A stretch of 64,000 nucleotides of DNA. It comes from Chionis minor (taxonomy: Eukaryota; Chordata; Aves; Charadriiformes; Chionididae). The notes below the pieces were generated by a model. That model searched no databases. It had not been told where the DNA came from and worked only from the letters and a program-made list of their open reading frames with translations. The DNA is taken from contig VZSF01010491.1 of NCBI GenBank assembly GCA_013398295.1, positions 141,003 through 205,002 on the forward strand. Reading direction: 5' to 3'. The translations under genes were made by a program, and so were the position numbers. Each line of letters opens with the position of its first letter. Position 1 is the first letter of the stretch. This document shows, in pieces, positions 37,501 to 49,625 of the stretch.

Positions 37501-37854
37501 CATGTCCATGGACATGCCTCAGCAAACCTAAGGAGAGGGGCTGAATTTCTGCAAGGGACAATTGTTTTCTGAAATGTGCAGGGTTTCAAGTGCATTGTAA
37601 CATGATACACTCTTTCATTGCCATAATCCTTCTGCCAGAGAGAGACCATTATCCCTATATCACAGAGATGCTGGAGAATGGATTTACCAAGACTAATTTT
37701 CAAACATTGGAAAATATATTTCTGCCTTCAATCTGCATTTGGATGCTTCAGTCTTGAACTTCTTGTTTCCGAGAGGTGACAGAGGTCACAAAGGAAGTCA
37801 TCTGGAATTACTTGCAGTTGCTTCTTTAGTTCAATCAACCACTTTATCATTTTA

Positions 37855-38178
37855 CAGAATCACAGAATCACAGAACGTTAAGGGTGGGAAGGGACTTCTA
37901 GAGATCATCTGGTCCTACCCCCCTGCCAGAGCAGGTCCACCTACAGCAGGTTGCACAGGATGGCATCCAGGTGGGCTTTGAATGTCTCCAGAGTCGGAGA
38001 TGCCACCACCTCTCTGGGCAGCCTGTGCCAGTGCTCTGCCACCCTCAAAGTCAAGAAGTTCCTCCTCATGTTCAGATGGAACTTCCTATATTCGAGTTTG
38101 TACCCGTTACCTCCTGCCCTATCACTGGGCACCACTGAAAAAAGACTGGCACCCTCCCTTTAAGTATTTGTAAACATT
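37855..38178 (-). mobile_element. CR1 LINE fragment, 3' end
   Basis: The segment opens with three copies of the reversed CR1 tail unit (CAGAATCACAGAATCACAGAA). It then runs through the 3' UTR (GGGACTTCTAGAGATCATCT, CCACCTACAGCAGGTTGCAC) and the reversed carboxy-terminus of ORF2 (ACCACCTCTCTGGGCAGCCT). It stops near TTTAAGTATTTGTAAAC. The minus frame stays open for about 64 codons, so this is a fairly young copy. Confidence 0.94.
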
Positions 38179-38575
38179 TTTGTAATTTTGTAGTATTTTA
38201 TAAAATTTTAGTGAAAAGTCTGTTTGTCCCTTATATTTTTTGGTTAATTACACTATGTGAAAAGCCGCTGCAGGAGAGCTTGTAGGCATCTGCCTAACTT
38301 TGGGGAAGTTTGGAAATTTTTGCAGCCTAAACCAGAATTTCTTCAATATACTACAGCCAAGGCAGGCCCCACTGCAGCAGAAAGTCTTGTGAAAATGGCT
38401 GGTTTATGTCCAGCACAGTGCCTTTTGCACAGTCGCCCCTTTGTAACACTTGTCAGGTGGCTGCTGGCAAAGGCTGCCTCAATCTCCAAATGACAGGTCA
38501 GTACACAATAGGTGATAATGGAAGTCTAGATGGAAAAGTGTCCTTCTTCCCTCAGAAACTACTCTCCTTCTTTAT

Positions 38576-38620
38576 AAAAAAAAAAAAAATAGGAGAGAGA
38601 GGGAGAGGAAAAAAAGGGTT
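38576..38620 (+). repeat. A14 run followed by purine tract
   Basis: Fourteen consecutive A (38576-38589) lead into AGGAGAGAGAGGGAGAGG and a further A-run, with almost no pyrimidines. No SINE or retrocopy body is recognisable immediately upstream. Confidence 0.85.
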
Positions 38621-38624
38621 CCCC

Positions 38625-40875
38625 CACCTTCTCCAACTACTTTCTGCTCTATGCTTTCCAAGCATTTTGTAATTTTTGGCACTTTTCATCTTTGAATCCA
38701 GAGAACCTTTGTCTGAGGTAGTAATCTCACTGCCTAGCTAAGCCCATTATCTAGTGGAGGAAGATTAGTTTTCTTTTGATTATGGAAATGATCTTATAGA
38801 GAGCATTTGAAAGAGGCACATTTTACCTGCCATCAGCCATGTTTTCCACCATTAATCTGCTTAACCAGAAGATGAGATTTTATTTACTTGTTTTCTCAGA
38901 AGATACATAAAAAGGATTTTAGGACTTGGTTCTCCTTGGGTTTGTATTAAAACCTGGCATGGAAATTTAGAGGATTGCACTGAAACATCTTTTTGGTTTA
39001 AACTGGACAAGCAGGAAGGTAGAAAGGGATACATTACCAGTAAGGAAGGGAAAATGGTGGTTTCTTACTACAGCGCAATGTGCCCTCTGAGCTTGTTTCT
39101 GACCTCTCCCACTCCAGATTAAAACCCTCAGGTGTTCAGGAGAATCCCTTTGAATTTCTACTTGTGTGAGGGAGTTCCCAGCCCCTATATTAGGCAGTGT
39201 GAATTATCTTTCTAACTCCGATTGTCCTAAATAGAGCCAAGGGAGTTGGCAACTTCTCAGCTGTCTGTGGTTTCCCAAACTTTGACATCCCAGTGCAGAT
39301 ACCTCTGGCTCCGTTGCTCACCTAGGGCTCATGTACGACCAGGGAAGGTGAGCAGGGCTTCTGGGAGCGTGATTCGTCACATCTTGAAGCACAAGCATAG
39401 ACTAGCTCAGATGAAATGCAGCCTGAGTCTCTGCTTACACTACACTGGAGACTTCAGGTGTTTGGTCCAAATGTTGGTGTCACACTGCATCAGTCCTCTG
39501 AGAGCGCTCACAGCCCTGATGTCCCTGCAGACCTGGCCCCAGGGCCTCCCCCCACCCCTCCCACAGCCCAGAACCCTGTTTCAGCCCACAGGGGCGTGAG
39601 GAAGGGGGTCTGACCATCCCCTCTGGTGGAGAGCTGGGATTGGGGACACAGAGGTTGGCAAGATCACCAGCATATGTTGCCTGTCGGGAGCTGGAAGAGG
39701 ATCAGTGGCGTGGCTGATCCTGTGGTCATGCGCTGCCATCCTGCTGGTACAGCCCGTGGCTGAGCTGTGGTGGTGAGGACCCTTCCCTCAGCTGCAGGCA
39801 GTGCCACCAGCCCTCCTTGGGGTGGTTGAAGGAGCCTGACCCTGAGCCTGTGGCTGCCAGGACAGCCTGGGAGGAGACACCTGCACTGCTGTGCCTCCGA
39901 GGGACTGCATTGCCGTTTCTGGGACGACAAAATGTAGATTCTGCAGAAAACTCATAAATATCAACTCTGCAGAAAGAGCCTAAATCTGTTCCTGTAGCCC
40001 TGTCCATTTTCACTGCTTCCCCAGTGCCCTTTGTTCTCTCTGAGCTGTGGAATAACCTATTACTGCATCCCCCCTATCACACTGTGCAGAGCACTCTCAT
40101 ACCTTGAACATAAAAGATGCTATAAAAAAGTAATTATATTCTATATCTGATGTTAATATCATATTCTTTCAGCTAATGGATGACTTTGCAATACCTATTT
40201 AATTTTTCTAATGTTAACTTTCTAGACAAATTTAGCTATGGTGCAAAGGTTTTACGTGGAGCAGGATTTTTTCTTTTAATTTCCTTCCCGTTCTTCCTTT
40301 CCAGCTGAAGGTCTGATTCTATAGTGCACATTGTTCTCCTGCTAGGTTGAATTCAGCAAAAATGGCAAGAAGCTGAAAGAGTGATAGGGCTGCCTGTCTC
40401 CCACCTTGACCCTTGTTGCAAGTCTGCATTTTTTTTAAGCTGGAATATTCATACCTCTGATTACTGGAGGCTATGGACAAAGAAATAAATATATTTTCCT
40501 CAAAAATCCCGTATGATGGAGAAATATATTTACAGTGAATCTCTTGAAATGTATTTAACCAGTTGTTAAGCCCTGCCTTAAAGTTTATTTTAAGAATGAG
40601 GAAGTGTTTACCTACTCCATCTTGACCGTCTGAGGGCAGTGTCACCTAATACTTGCTAGAAGTGGTATGCCTGGTCACTGCATACAACTGCATTGCACCC
40701 ACCCTCTAAGGATGTCATCGGAAACTCACAGAGGTAAAGTAGAGCCTTTCCACACACCTTAGCTGCATCTTGGACTTGGGTATATTGCACTCACTCTCCG
40801 TGCCAGAGTCTCCATTGGTGTGAATCTTTAATGGCACTGAATCCAGTTTGGGGCATTCCACCTGATGGGTTCATA
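38625..40875. other. unannotated DNA
   Basis: Nothing recognised apart from the candidate exon at 39294-39347. The stretch around 39480-39950 is GC-rich and opens frames on both strands. Confidence 0.4.
39294..39347 (+). other. candidate exon, 54 bp, symmetric length
   Basis: The acceptor (TTTCCCAAACTTTGACATCCCAG) and donor (AAG then GTGAGC) are both good. Two frames are open; one reads DTSGSVAHLGLMYDQG, which has a helical-repeat flavour, the other CRYLWLRCSPR. At 54 bp the exon would keep phase. No neighbouring exon can be tied to it, so chance pairing is a serious alternative. Confidence 0.17.
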
Positions 40876-40884
40876 GACCTGAAA

Positions 40885-41205
40885 CCAGATGGGACCATGA
40901 CTTCAGGTCAGACCCCTCACAGACATCCGATGTAGACTGCTACAGTGTGTGTTTTGCATAAAGCAGTTTATGCTTGGCTACAGCATGACTTTGAGAAGAC
41001 TCTCCAGTCCTGTTTTAAATACATAAAGTGATAAAGAATCTACAGCAGTCTTGATAAATTGTTCCATAGGCAATCAAGTTCACTGTTGAAAATGTGCATC
41101 GTGTCTTAGACTAAGTAAGTTTAAGTTCACATTCCACCAGATACTCAGTTACTCAGAATAAGTTGTCCTTCACTTAATTTTGCCTTTGTTGTTAATGCTA
41201 ATTGT
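40885..41205 (-). mobile_element. ancient L3/CR1-like LINE relic
   Basis: In reverse the segment follows a known old amniote CR1/L3 3' region point by point: TGTTTTAAATACATAAAGTG, ATAAAGAATCTACAGCAGTC, ATAAATTGTTCCATAGGCAA, AGTTCACTGTTGAAAATGTG, CATCGTGTCTTAGACTAAG. These correspond to TGATGGAGAATCCACC, GGTAAGTTGTTCCAGTGGTT and TCACTGTTAAAAATTTGCAC in the consensus theme. The divergence is large, consistent with an insertion before bird radiation. Confidence 0.75.
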
Positions 41206-42045
41206 ATGTTGTGGAGCACAGGAAACCACCAGACCTTCTTGTGGGTGTTTTTATTAATTACGTGCTTGCAGGCAGCTATCTCTTTTCCTTTACTTCCATC
41301 TCATCCTGAAACAAAGCCTTCTGCCTGTGGTCAAAACAGATGTCTTGGGTAGGAAGGAATGGGAAATCCTGTGGAAGGGGAATCAATGGGAAAAGAAATA
41401 TACGGCTTGTGGAATGGGTAGAACCATCCTAGATTTCCTCCTCTGGACTTCAGGTGCATCGGGTGGGGATGATGGCAAAACATGGATGACAACAGAATGA
41501 TGATGGTTTATATCAGCTGAGGACCTGATCTCGTGCTTATGCTTTATGCGGGCAAGTTGCGGACAGCTAGTGGCACGGCTGTGTTGCAACTCACATACGT
41601 ATAAGATGACATAGGATAAAAGGTACCTTTATATAAAAACATACCTCAAACATAGTCCTTCCTCTTTTGGCTGGAGAATTGTGAACACCACATAGTCATG
41701 AGTTCTTCTTTAAACTGTGATGGAAACCATTGCAACCATTGCAATGTGATTTCTTTGGGTGGGAAATGGCAGTATATGTTGATTTTGAGGAGACAACAAA
41801 GGAGATAAATTAAGGAGGTAGTATCTCCTGGTCCTTCCCTAGCAACAAAATTATTAGGTGGCAAAGTTATAGATCAGTGTTAAATAATCAGGGAAAGGAA
41901 AAAGGATAATTTCCTCAGAGAAGTGTAAAAAACCTAAAGGCTATTATGATCAACACAGTAATCTCCATGTGTTTAGTGGTTCACCGTGAACCTATTATCA
42001 GCTTAAAGCATGAGATGTAAGGGATTCATCTTTCATATTTTCCAG

Positions 42046-42091
42046 ATGATTGGTGCTGAGAAATCTCGATGCTGGCAGCGGAAGTACAGTG
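42046..42091 (+). other. candidate short exon
   Basis: An acceptor with a continuous pyrimidine tract (CATCTTTCATATTTTCCAG) is followed by 46 bp and a moderate donor (GTG then GTAAAT). Only one frame is open and it begins with ATG: MIGAEKSRCWQRKYS. Too short for a coding test; chance is likely enough that confidence is low. Confidence 0.15.
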
Positions 42092-45000
42092 GTAAATATA
42101 ATACTTTGAAATGCACACATTTAATTAAACACCAGTGCATCAAATGGATGTTAGTGGTTGTTTAGGCACTAGTAACCAGGTCTGGGCACTAACAGGGATT
42201 CTAAACATGCTGGAGAACAATTTTGGAAATAGTAAAAATTTGCTGTAAATTTGATACCTGGTGGGTGGGAAGTTGGCTCAACCCTTTCTCTTTTCTTCAC
42301 ATATTATATCATGTGAAAACACTTGCAATATTGAACTGAAATCAGAAAAGTCTGGCTTAGGGTAGTACAGGGCGGTGGTGAGGGAGTTGTGTCACTCTGT
42401 CCGGACTGGTTACTGAATTACAGCTAGTCCCTGAACTCCCCATTAAAATCCACTGGAGCTCCCCACTGTTGTGGCTTCCTCTCCAAGGAGCTTTCCAGCA
42501 ACCGGTCGTTTTTGGCAGGAGCTCCTTCCATCTGCTCCTTTGCCTTGGCTAGGCTCAAACCCAAAAACGCTCGCCTGTGTGGGAGGAGCAACCTCTACCA
42601 ATTCCCCAGCCCAGGCTCCCTGGCTGCCTGACATCTCAGAAGCACTATATCCACAGGCAGGGAAGAGAAGAAGGGTATTGTTTCTCACACTCAGCTTTTC
42701 TTCTCTCTGGCCTGAGTAATCTGTAAGCCCAGATGCTTGTACAGTTTTTCTCTCTTCAGTTTTCCAGCTTTTCCACTTTGAGTACTTCTCCTACAGCCTG
42801 GTGTATGCATCCTCTCTCTGCCTGCTCTAACTCCAAGTCTGCCATAACCAGAATACTTCCCTCTGGTCTAACACGTGTCCAAGACCCTCTCTCTTCTTCA
42901 ACTTTGACTGCGGGAATGAGGAGCTGCCTGTTATGTAGACAGAGGTAGTAGGGTGTAGGACCTGAAGAGCAAAAATATGAAGATTTTACTTCAATATGTT
43001 CAACTTGGGCCTTATGGCTACTTAGAGCACTGACTTACATGAGGTTCAGCCACTTAGAGAAAGCCCTGGAAATCCCCAAGAGCTTTAGAAAATGCCCTTT
43101 GCATGTTTAACTTGAAAACCAAGTCAGGCCCACTTGTCCAGGCACAGAAGACTTGGGTTGCACAAGACAAATGGCTAGGACTGGTAACTATCTGTACCAG
43201 TCCCCGTGTCTTGGCTGCAGTCTGTCCGTGGCTGTGTTATTGATCGCTTCCATCTGCTTTAACAAGTGCTGGTTACAGCTGTCTGAGTCTCCACACCTTA
43301 CCTAGCTTTGTTTCACACAACTAGACCCATCACTAAGTAGGCCTTCCTTCATTGTGTCTCTTTTGGTTAGTTACTAATGATTTTCCTACCTTGTAGCTTC
43401 TCAGTTTTTCCACCACAGTACTGCTGCACACACTTACCATTTTGCCTAATCCCCAGAAGATGTGGTATTGGCTCAAAAACTGAAGAGTTTTTAACCTCAT
43501 TTCATTGAGTAGTGGCCCGCACAAGACATAAAAAGGAGAAGGCTGAAGAACACCTCAGGAGATAGTACCTTTGCGGCAGATGATCTACGTTTTTTTGAAA
43601 GAAAGAAAAGAAAAAGAAAATTAATAATGAAACATCTTCCTGAAAGACATACAGAAACACTTTACGCAGTGTGTTACCTGCAGGCAGAATAGGATGGGCA
43701 CACCTATGTGAACCACTGTGCTCTTGGGACTGCATGCCATCTTGCTTCGACATTTTCATGTTGTCTGTAAGAGAAACACAAGAAGGTGAGAGGATTTGTT
43801 AGGGAGCGGCCATTGGCACCAGAGAGAGCAGGCTCAGAGATGGTGCTGGAGCAGGATGGGAGCCCAGTGTTTCTTCTGTGGTGGTCATAGAGAGTTTCAA
43901 ACCCAAAAAGGTGGAATGGAGCTGTGAGCTGGCCAGATGGAAACATGTCTTCACTCAATGTACACGGCAAAACAAGTTCATCATGTTCTGTCTTTACCCT
44001 CAGCCATTCTTGGCAACCTCAGCCACATCCTGGAAAGAATGGAGGGGAGGAAGTGCAGAGGGGAGCCAGTAGGCAACTGGGTTATGGGGTTTGGTTTGTA
44101 CTGTGCTTAGGGAAGCTGTTCAGCTTCAAAAGAAAATACCTGGTTGCTGATTTCTTTTACCACTGTTTTTCTGCAGAGTACAATGACAACAATCCTTCCC
44201 AGACCACGGCATAATGGTTGCAGCTTGATCTGTCACCTACTTATGTGGCAGGTCGGGCTAACTAAACAGTTGGGAAACAGAGCTGCTTTCCTGATTGGGG
44301 TCAGAAACAAAAACACAATAAAATCTATTTTTGATATTACAGGTCTTTGTTTTTATTGTTGTTTATACATATAGTTGCCACCAAAAATAACTTGGTTCAT
44401 TTGTCATTTTGTTTTTTGGTTGACACAGTATTTAGCTATTCGGTTCTCTGGTGCTCCAGCAAATAGCCAGATAATTTTTGAAATAAGTGTTCTCTTAGAC
44501 TTTGTGTATTTTTACTTCTGTTCATTTCTGGGCCTGGGAGATGGAAAGAGACTTCAGAAGCAGACCAAGTTTATTTTAGAAGCAGAAATATGTTTGACAT
44601 TCTTTTTTCCCCTGTACCACACTATTGTTTTCTCCATGTAATTGCCTCAGAATTGTTGTCAAATGTGATTTTTTCAGGGCATGCTTTGGGTTTTCAGGAT
44701 TTCTGAAGAACCTTTTTTCTGCATCATAGAAGTCAGAATCCATTTACTGCCGGATGACTAATGTTCACCCATGTTGCTTAGCTGGATGGTTACAAGGCTC
44801 TACAAACATTTGATCTATAATGTCCTAGCAAAACCTTTCTCCTCTCTCTCTTTTCGTCTCATTCCTCCATTGTTTACCCTGCTTTCCTGGGGAGGCAGAG
44901 TCTATACAGTCTCAGCCTCGGTCAGGATCTCTGGTAACTTTTGAACTAGTTTGCCAATTTAAACCAAATTTGCAGGAGGTCAAGAGGGAGGTTCCTGCAC

Positions 45001-45855
45001 TTTTCATGAAAGTAGGAGGTCTGTTAACAGATGGCTGCACTAACAGTAATGGCCACACTCCCATGTCCTACTGTGTGCCCTGTGCAGCTTCAGGCACGAG
45101 GAACGGATGCTATGCTTGGAACCAAATCCCGCAGTGATTCTGGGCACGCTGAAATGCAACAGCGATGGCCACATGCTTCGTCCTGCACTGTCAGCTCAAT
45201 TGTCATCTCCTACCTCGGCCTGTGGCTACCGCAGAGGAGAAGTGCTGTACAGAAGGAGAGAAAAGGAGAGGAACTTTCGGGAGAAAATGCAGAACGCCAT
45301 CAGCTGGCATTGCGTTAGTGGACGGGCGACGTCACTGCTGTGCCCATGCCAGCTTCCAAGCCACCGACAGGCGCAGCAGAGCTTCTGTTGTGGAGCAGAG
45401 CTGGTTGCCCCTAGAGGAACTGCAAGGATTATATGACATTACAAGGAGCTTTTTAAAAAAGAGAATGGCAAGAGCGTCTACCTAGAAAGCTCCTTAGCAC
45501 GTACATGCCTGTATATATATATATCAGAGAAGCGTTAGAGCCAGTTTGAAGCAGAATATGACATGGTGCATGCCTTTGGTAAACTATCATTGACACACTA
45601 ATACACCTTCACTTAAGGCTCAGATGGCTGGAATGCACATATAAGAGGTGGCTCCATGCTCCCCAGTCCTTGGGAGACAATCCTGAATGGGCTCCAAAGC
45701 CCCTGAAGCTTCCCAATGCCTTTAAAGCAGCACGCCTTCGTGTGAAGGGGCCGCACTCTTCTGCACTCAGCGGTGTTTGAAAAAGCCACCCTGAGCTCAG
45801 CATTTGTGAGTGGGTGCTCCTGGCTTTCAAAAGCCCTGCTTTGTTTGCTCCACAG

Positions 45856-45913
45856 AGCCTGGGTGTTTACTTCCAGATTCTGCTTTGTTCAGCCCCTTGC
45901 ATTTGATGGGCTG
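45856..45913 (+). other. candidate short exon
   Basis: The acceptor TTTGTTTGCTCCACAG and the donor CTG then GTAAGTTAGG bound 58 bp. Two of three frames are open. No recognised peptide. A noncoding RNA exon is as likely as a coding one. Confidence 0.15.
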
Positions 45914-46032
45914 GTAAGTTAGGTGATCTGGATGCTGCTCTCTCGGTTCAAACATTTATTTATTTTTTGCAGTTAATAGACACGGCCGCAAGTACAGGTC
46001 CGCAGGGTGCTCCTGTGGAGTGCCTCACTGTG

Positions 46033-46078
46033 CAGATGCAAAACCACTCACTGCTCAGATACAAAACCACTCACTGCT
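46033..46078. repeat. 23-bp tandem duplication
   Basis: Two adjacent 23-base units (46033-46055 and 46056-46078), CAGATGCAAAACCACTCACT..., differ at one position (G to A). The high identity indicates a recent slippage duplication. Confidence 0.95.
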
Positions 46079-47262
46079 GAAGGCATTACTGTAGATTTGG
46101 GTGAAACATGCTTTATCATTACAGGCAATTTTCCTACCACTGCTCCCAAAGCTATGCCTTTGCTGTATGGGATGTAAGGAAGGTTTCCATGTCTTGCCTC
46201 ATCCCAAAGTTTCCTTAATGAAAGGCAGGCAGTGTACACTTCTGTGGCTCCAGGTATGCCTGGCAGGATGCTAGCTGCTCAGAAGGTTTTATTTATTCCT
46301 AAAGAGTAGGAATAAGCTGTAACATTTACAGCCAACCAATTTTCTTATTTTAGACATCATCACACCAATATGAACAAGAGGAGTTGAAGAAGCAGATATA
46401 AATGGCAGTAAGATAGGCTTATTTCTGATATTCTTGCTGAGATTTTATGATATGCTTTTTAGTCTTCATTATATACCTCGAGGCAGAAAACTGGCTAAAG
46501 CAGATTTTTTTAATAAAATGTGCAATGAACTTTAGATTATTTCCTTGGTTTTATTGGTATTTTTTCAGAGGAAATTAAAAAGGAAAAAAATATTTTTAGG
46601 GCCTATCATTTAGCAGATAGCCTCTCTTAGTTAAATGGTCTTGTCTTATCTGCTGTGGTTTTCTGAATGTTTGGCATTCATTGCTAGAAATATTACCATT
46701 TATTTTTCATTCTGAATCCCTCTTGCTACAGGAGTCTAAGCATATGCTATTTACTGTCCAGTTTTGGAAAGATAGAAGCGTGGATTCATGGATACACAAA
46801 TTCATGTATGAAGTTAAACATCTACTTAATTTTTTGAAGAATGCTCTTTCATAAATCACAACAGTTAATTTAACTCTGGAGTTTTTAATGTGTTAAATAT
46901 AGGTACTGCATTTTGATGAACACATAATGAATGAAGTCACTAGCAGACTTTTCCTTCTGTTTCATGTCACCTGATGACCAAAGAGCAAGAACCTGACAAA
47001 GAAGTTTTAGGCAGTATTTGTTGGTGGAGTGAGTGAATCTGGGTAAAAATCATTAGCTCCTCAAAACCCAAACCCATAAACCACTATTCAGTTTAGACTG
47101 CAGAAAATGCTAAATACCAAGGGAAAAATAAAAAATCAGACTTGTCCCACAGGAATACCAGTTAGGCTAGTTAGCTAACATCTGTAAAATATGTTGCAAT
47201 AGAGAATTATGAATCAAAATTTAGTTACAAAACAATTTATTTTTTTTAAATGAAAAAATGTC

Positions 47263-47268
47263 TTTATT
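47263..47268 (-). terminator. candidate polyadenylation signal
   Basis: On the minus strand CTGGCCCAATAAAGACATTT is followed 15-20 bases later by an eight-A genomic run (T40-47 on the plus strand). The preceding 150 bases are T-rich and 3'-UTR-like. It could be the 3' end of a minus-strand transcript or of an old retrocopy. No coding body is recognised upstream at 47.3-47.5 kb. Confidence 0.2.
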
Positions 47269-47917
47269 GGGCCAGCAGAAAGGTATGACAAAACAAAAAG
47301 TAGACCAGAAGCCGGAATTAATCTTACAGAAACAATAGATCAATAAAACAAGAGAACAACATAAGCTATGGACTAACGTCCCTCTCCCTGTCCAACTGAA
47401 GCAGAGGCAGACCTTGCTCCTGGAAGGCAGTGGATGGCAAAGCCAGAGCATGAGGTTGCTCAGACCGGCTTAATTTTTTTACAGGATTTACAAATTAGTA
47501 TCTTCACAGGGGGCAGTACCTCCCTGTATTTTGTATTTCTCACTACCTATTCAGCACATATTGAAGGACTGAGTAATTTAAATGTCTCAATTTATGAGTT
47601 TTATGAAAACTCCACTTTTTGGTCAAGTATCAATAATAAACACAGGTGGGTTATAGGCTATACTGCCTGTTTGTTGCTTCTCTGTATAATGACTTACGTT
47701 ATGACAGTGGCTCTGTGGTCAATTTCTCACTTTAGAGAGAAGTATTCTCTCAGAGCAGAAGATGCTCCATAAAGAAAAATACCTTCCATTTTGATTCTTG
47801 GATCAATCCACTTATATTCAGAAGAGAAGACACAAATTAACAATCCCTAGGTAAATAATAAAATGAGTAAAGGCCACTGTTCATTATTTTGGTCCTTCAC
47901 ACTGTTGCCATCTTCAG

Positions 47918-48011
47918 TTGCACAGCAAGCAGCAACACTTGGGAAGAAATAAACAGCTTTGGCTGCCTGACAGTAACCTGAAGCTCCATCATGCAGAACA
48001 AAAAATGAAAG
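47918..48011 (+). other. candidate exon, 94 bp, open in one frame
   Basis: A strong acceptor (CCTTCACACTGTTGCCATCTTCAG) and a strong donor (AAAG then GTAAGG) bound 94 bp. One frame is open for all 31 codons, containing NKQLWLPDSNLKLHHAEQKM, and the other two are closed. About half of random 94-bp intervals have at least one open frame, so this is weak evidence for coding. Splice-site quality is the better argument. Confidence 0.22.
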
Positions 48012-49289
48012 GTAAGGAAAAATTCAAAGGGAGTGCAGGCTACAGTGCAGGAGAAAGCTACCTAGTAAATGTTTGTAAATTGGACAGTTCTTGAATGTGC
48101 ATAAGCATGCTAGAAAATCAGTATAACCTCTGGGCCCTCCGTCTTTTCAGTCAAGAGCCTGAAAATTCACTTTTTACTCAAGATGTCTCCACTGCAAGTA
48201 TATCTTCAGCCATGCAAAAAGAGTTGGAAGAGTGCAGAGTAACAGATGACAAGTACACAATAGTGATAAATGGGAGTTTTAAAAAAAAAAAGGAGCAATA
48301 CAAAGATTATACTTAAAGCCCACACTGTTAATTGGAATCGAGTCACAGTGCTTTCTTTCTTGGAAAAACAATAGTAATTTGTCTTCAGCTTTGGCAGAAG
48401 AACAGCATGCATAAGAGCAAATAATATTTGAAAGTAGAACAAGCCGACATGGCACCAAGTGAGATAAATGCTTATCTCATAATCATTAACTCCTGGCCTA
48501 GCTATTGCTTTGCATTGCCAAAAAATCAGGATTTGGAGACGAATTACACAGACTATAAATAATAGTTCCAAGGAGCAGCATCAGAAAATAGTTGTAACCG
48601 TATTTGCCTGTGATTATTAAAGTACTATAAAAACACAGACACAAAGAACGTCTCCTCTTGGTGGTCCTAAATCACAGATTTGGTGTGGTAGCTTCTAATT
48701 TTTGCTACAGAAATAGCTAATGTCCATGTTATTCATGAGCCAAGTGCCTGCTTCTGTAGTGCAACCTTTTCTATCATTACCTGCCTGAACAGAAAAGCCC
48801 TGTTGTTCCTAGAAGGGAGGGAAAGTGGTTCCAGCAACTTCTAGATAACAGATCAAGAGTGCTCTGGACTCCTGCTTCAGCATGAAGCTAACCTACTGTG
48901 TTGAACCATCTATTTAGCAAGATAACCATCTGTCTGGAGTAGGCTTGATGAGGTAATGGTTTTATTAATTTCTTATAATAAGTAAGATGAGCAGATGAAG
49001 CTGCCTGTGGCATTCAGATATGAGCATTTGACCTTTACAAAATGATCTGCCTTCCTTTCTTGTGCAAAACCTGCTGATTTCCAGTGTAACAGAGGCATTA
49101 CGGGCTGAATTTTCCCAGGACTTTGCAGTGAGCAGGAGAAGATGTTAAGGTGGTAGATCCGAATTTGTTTTTCACATCTGCCAAATAGGCACTTTTAAAT
49201 TACCAAGGTTAAAGCAAAAAGGGGCTATTTCCTCCAGACTCTTCTATTTCCTCTACACTGAAGGATGTTGCACGTTAGCCACATGTTCT

Positions 49290-49625
49290 TCTAACTCTGC
49301 TAGATGAAACTAAACTTTCTGAAAAGCTACCTGCTCTTGATTAGAAGAAGCTACTGCTTTCCTTGGTAGCTTGTCCAAAAGTTGGCACCCACACTGTTTA
49401 AAAATGGTGAGCTGTTAGCTGCATTTCCTTCTTAAATTTTCACCCACTGGTTTTATCTGTTCCTTTCTTCTTGAGCTTAAAAGGGGCTCTAAGACTCAGC
49501 ATTTCCACTGCCTAAAGAAGCCACAGCAAAGAACTTTGCTTTCTAAAGTGAGCAAATCAAGCTCCTGAAACTTTTCCCTGTAACACTCTTCTTCCAGCCC
49601 TGAAATAATTTACTCAGATTTTACC
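49290..49625 (-). mobile_element. ancient L3/CR1-like LINE relic
   Basis: Reversed old-CR1 landmarks are in order: TTCCTTGGTAGCTTGTCC, CACACTGTTTAAAAATGG, CATTTCCTTCTTAAATTTTC, CACCCACTGGTTTTATCTGT, GAGCAAATCAAGCTCCTGAA, ACACTCTTCTTCCAGCCCTG, AAATAATTT. They parallel the consensus TCCCTAGGTAAGTTGTCC, CACTGTTAAAAATG, CAGCCATTGG and AGATTGAGCTCCTTGAGTC. No frame survives. Confidence 0.75.

Larger units (their letters stand above)
41210..49285. other. unannotated DNA with scattered candidate exons
   Basis: No gene identified across about 8 kb. A purine-rich A/G tract runs 43594-43622 (GAAAGAAAGAAAAGAAAAAG). A short TA microsatellite is at 45512-45524. Candidate exons at 42046, 45856 and 47918 and a tandem duplication at 46033 are listed separately. 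The 112-codon frame at 47434-47772 has hydrophobic stretches but no recognised family. Confidence 0.4.

Noticed and set aside
42941..42960. let-7-like word AGAGGTAGTAGGGTGTAGGA
   Set aside because: The first 12 bases match let-7d, but the rest diverges and no complementary arm (CTATAC...CTACTGCCT type) follows within hairpin distance.
46033..46078. CRISPR-like repeat
   Set aside because: Two directly adjacent units with no spacer, in eukaryotic DNA.
47434..47772. 112-codon frame with transmembrane-like hydrophobic stretches
   Set aside because: The hydrophobicity comes from T-rich codons; no family motif, and the initial ATG has no support.
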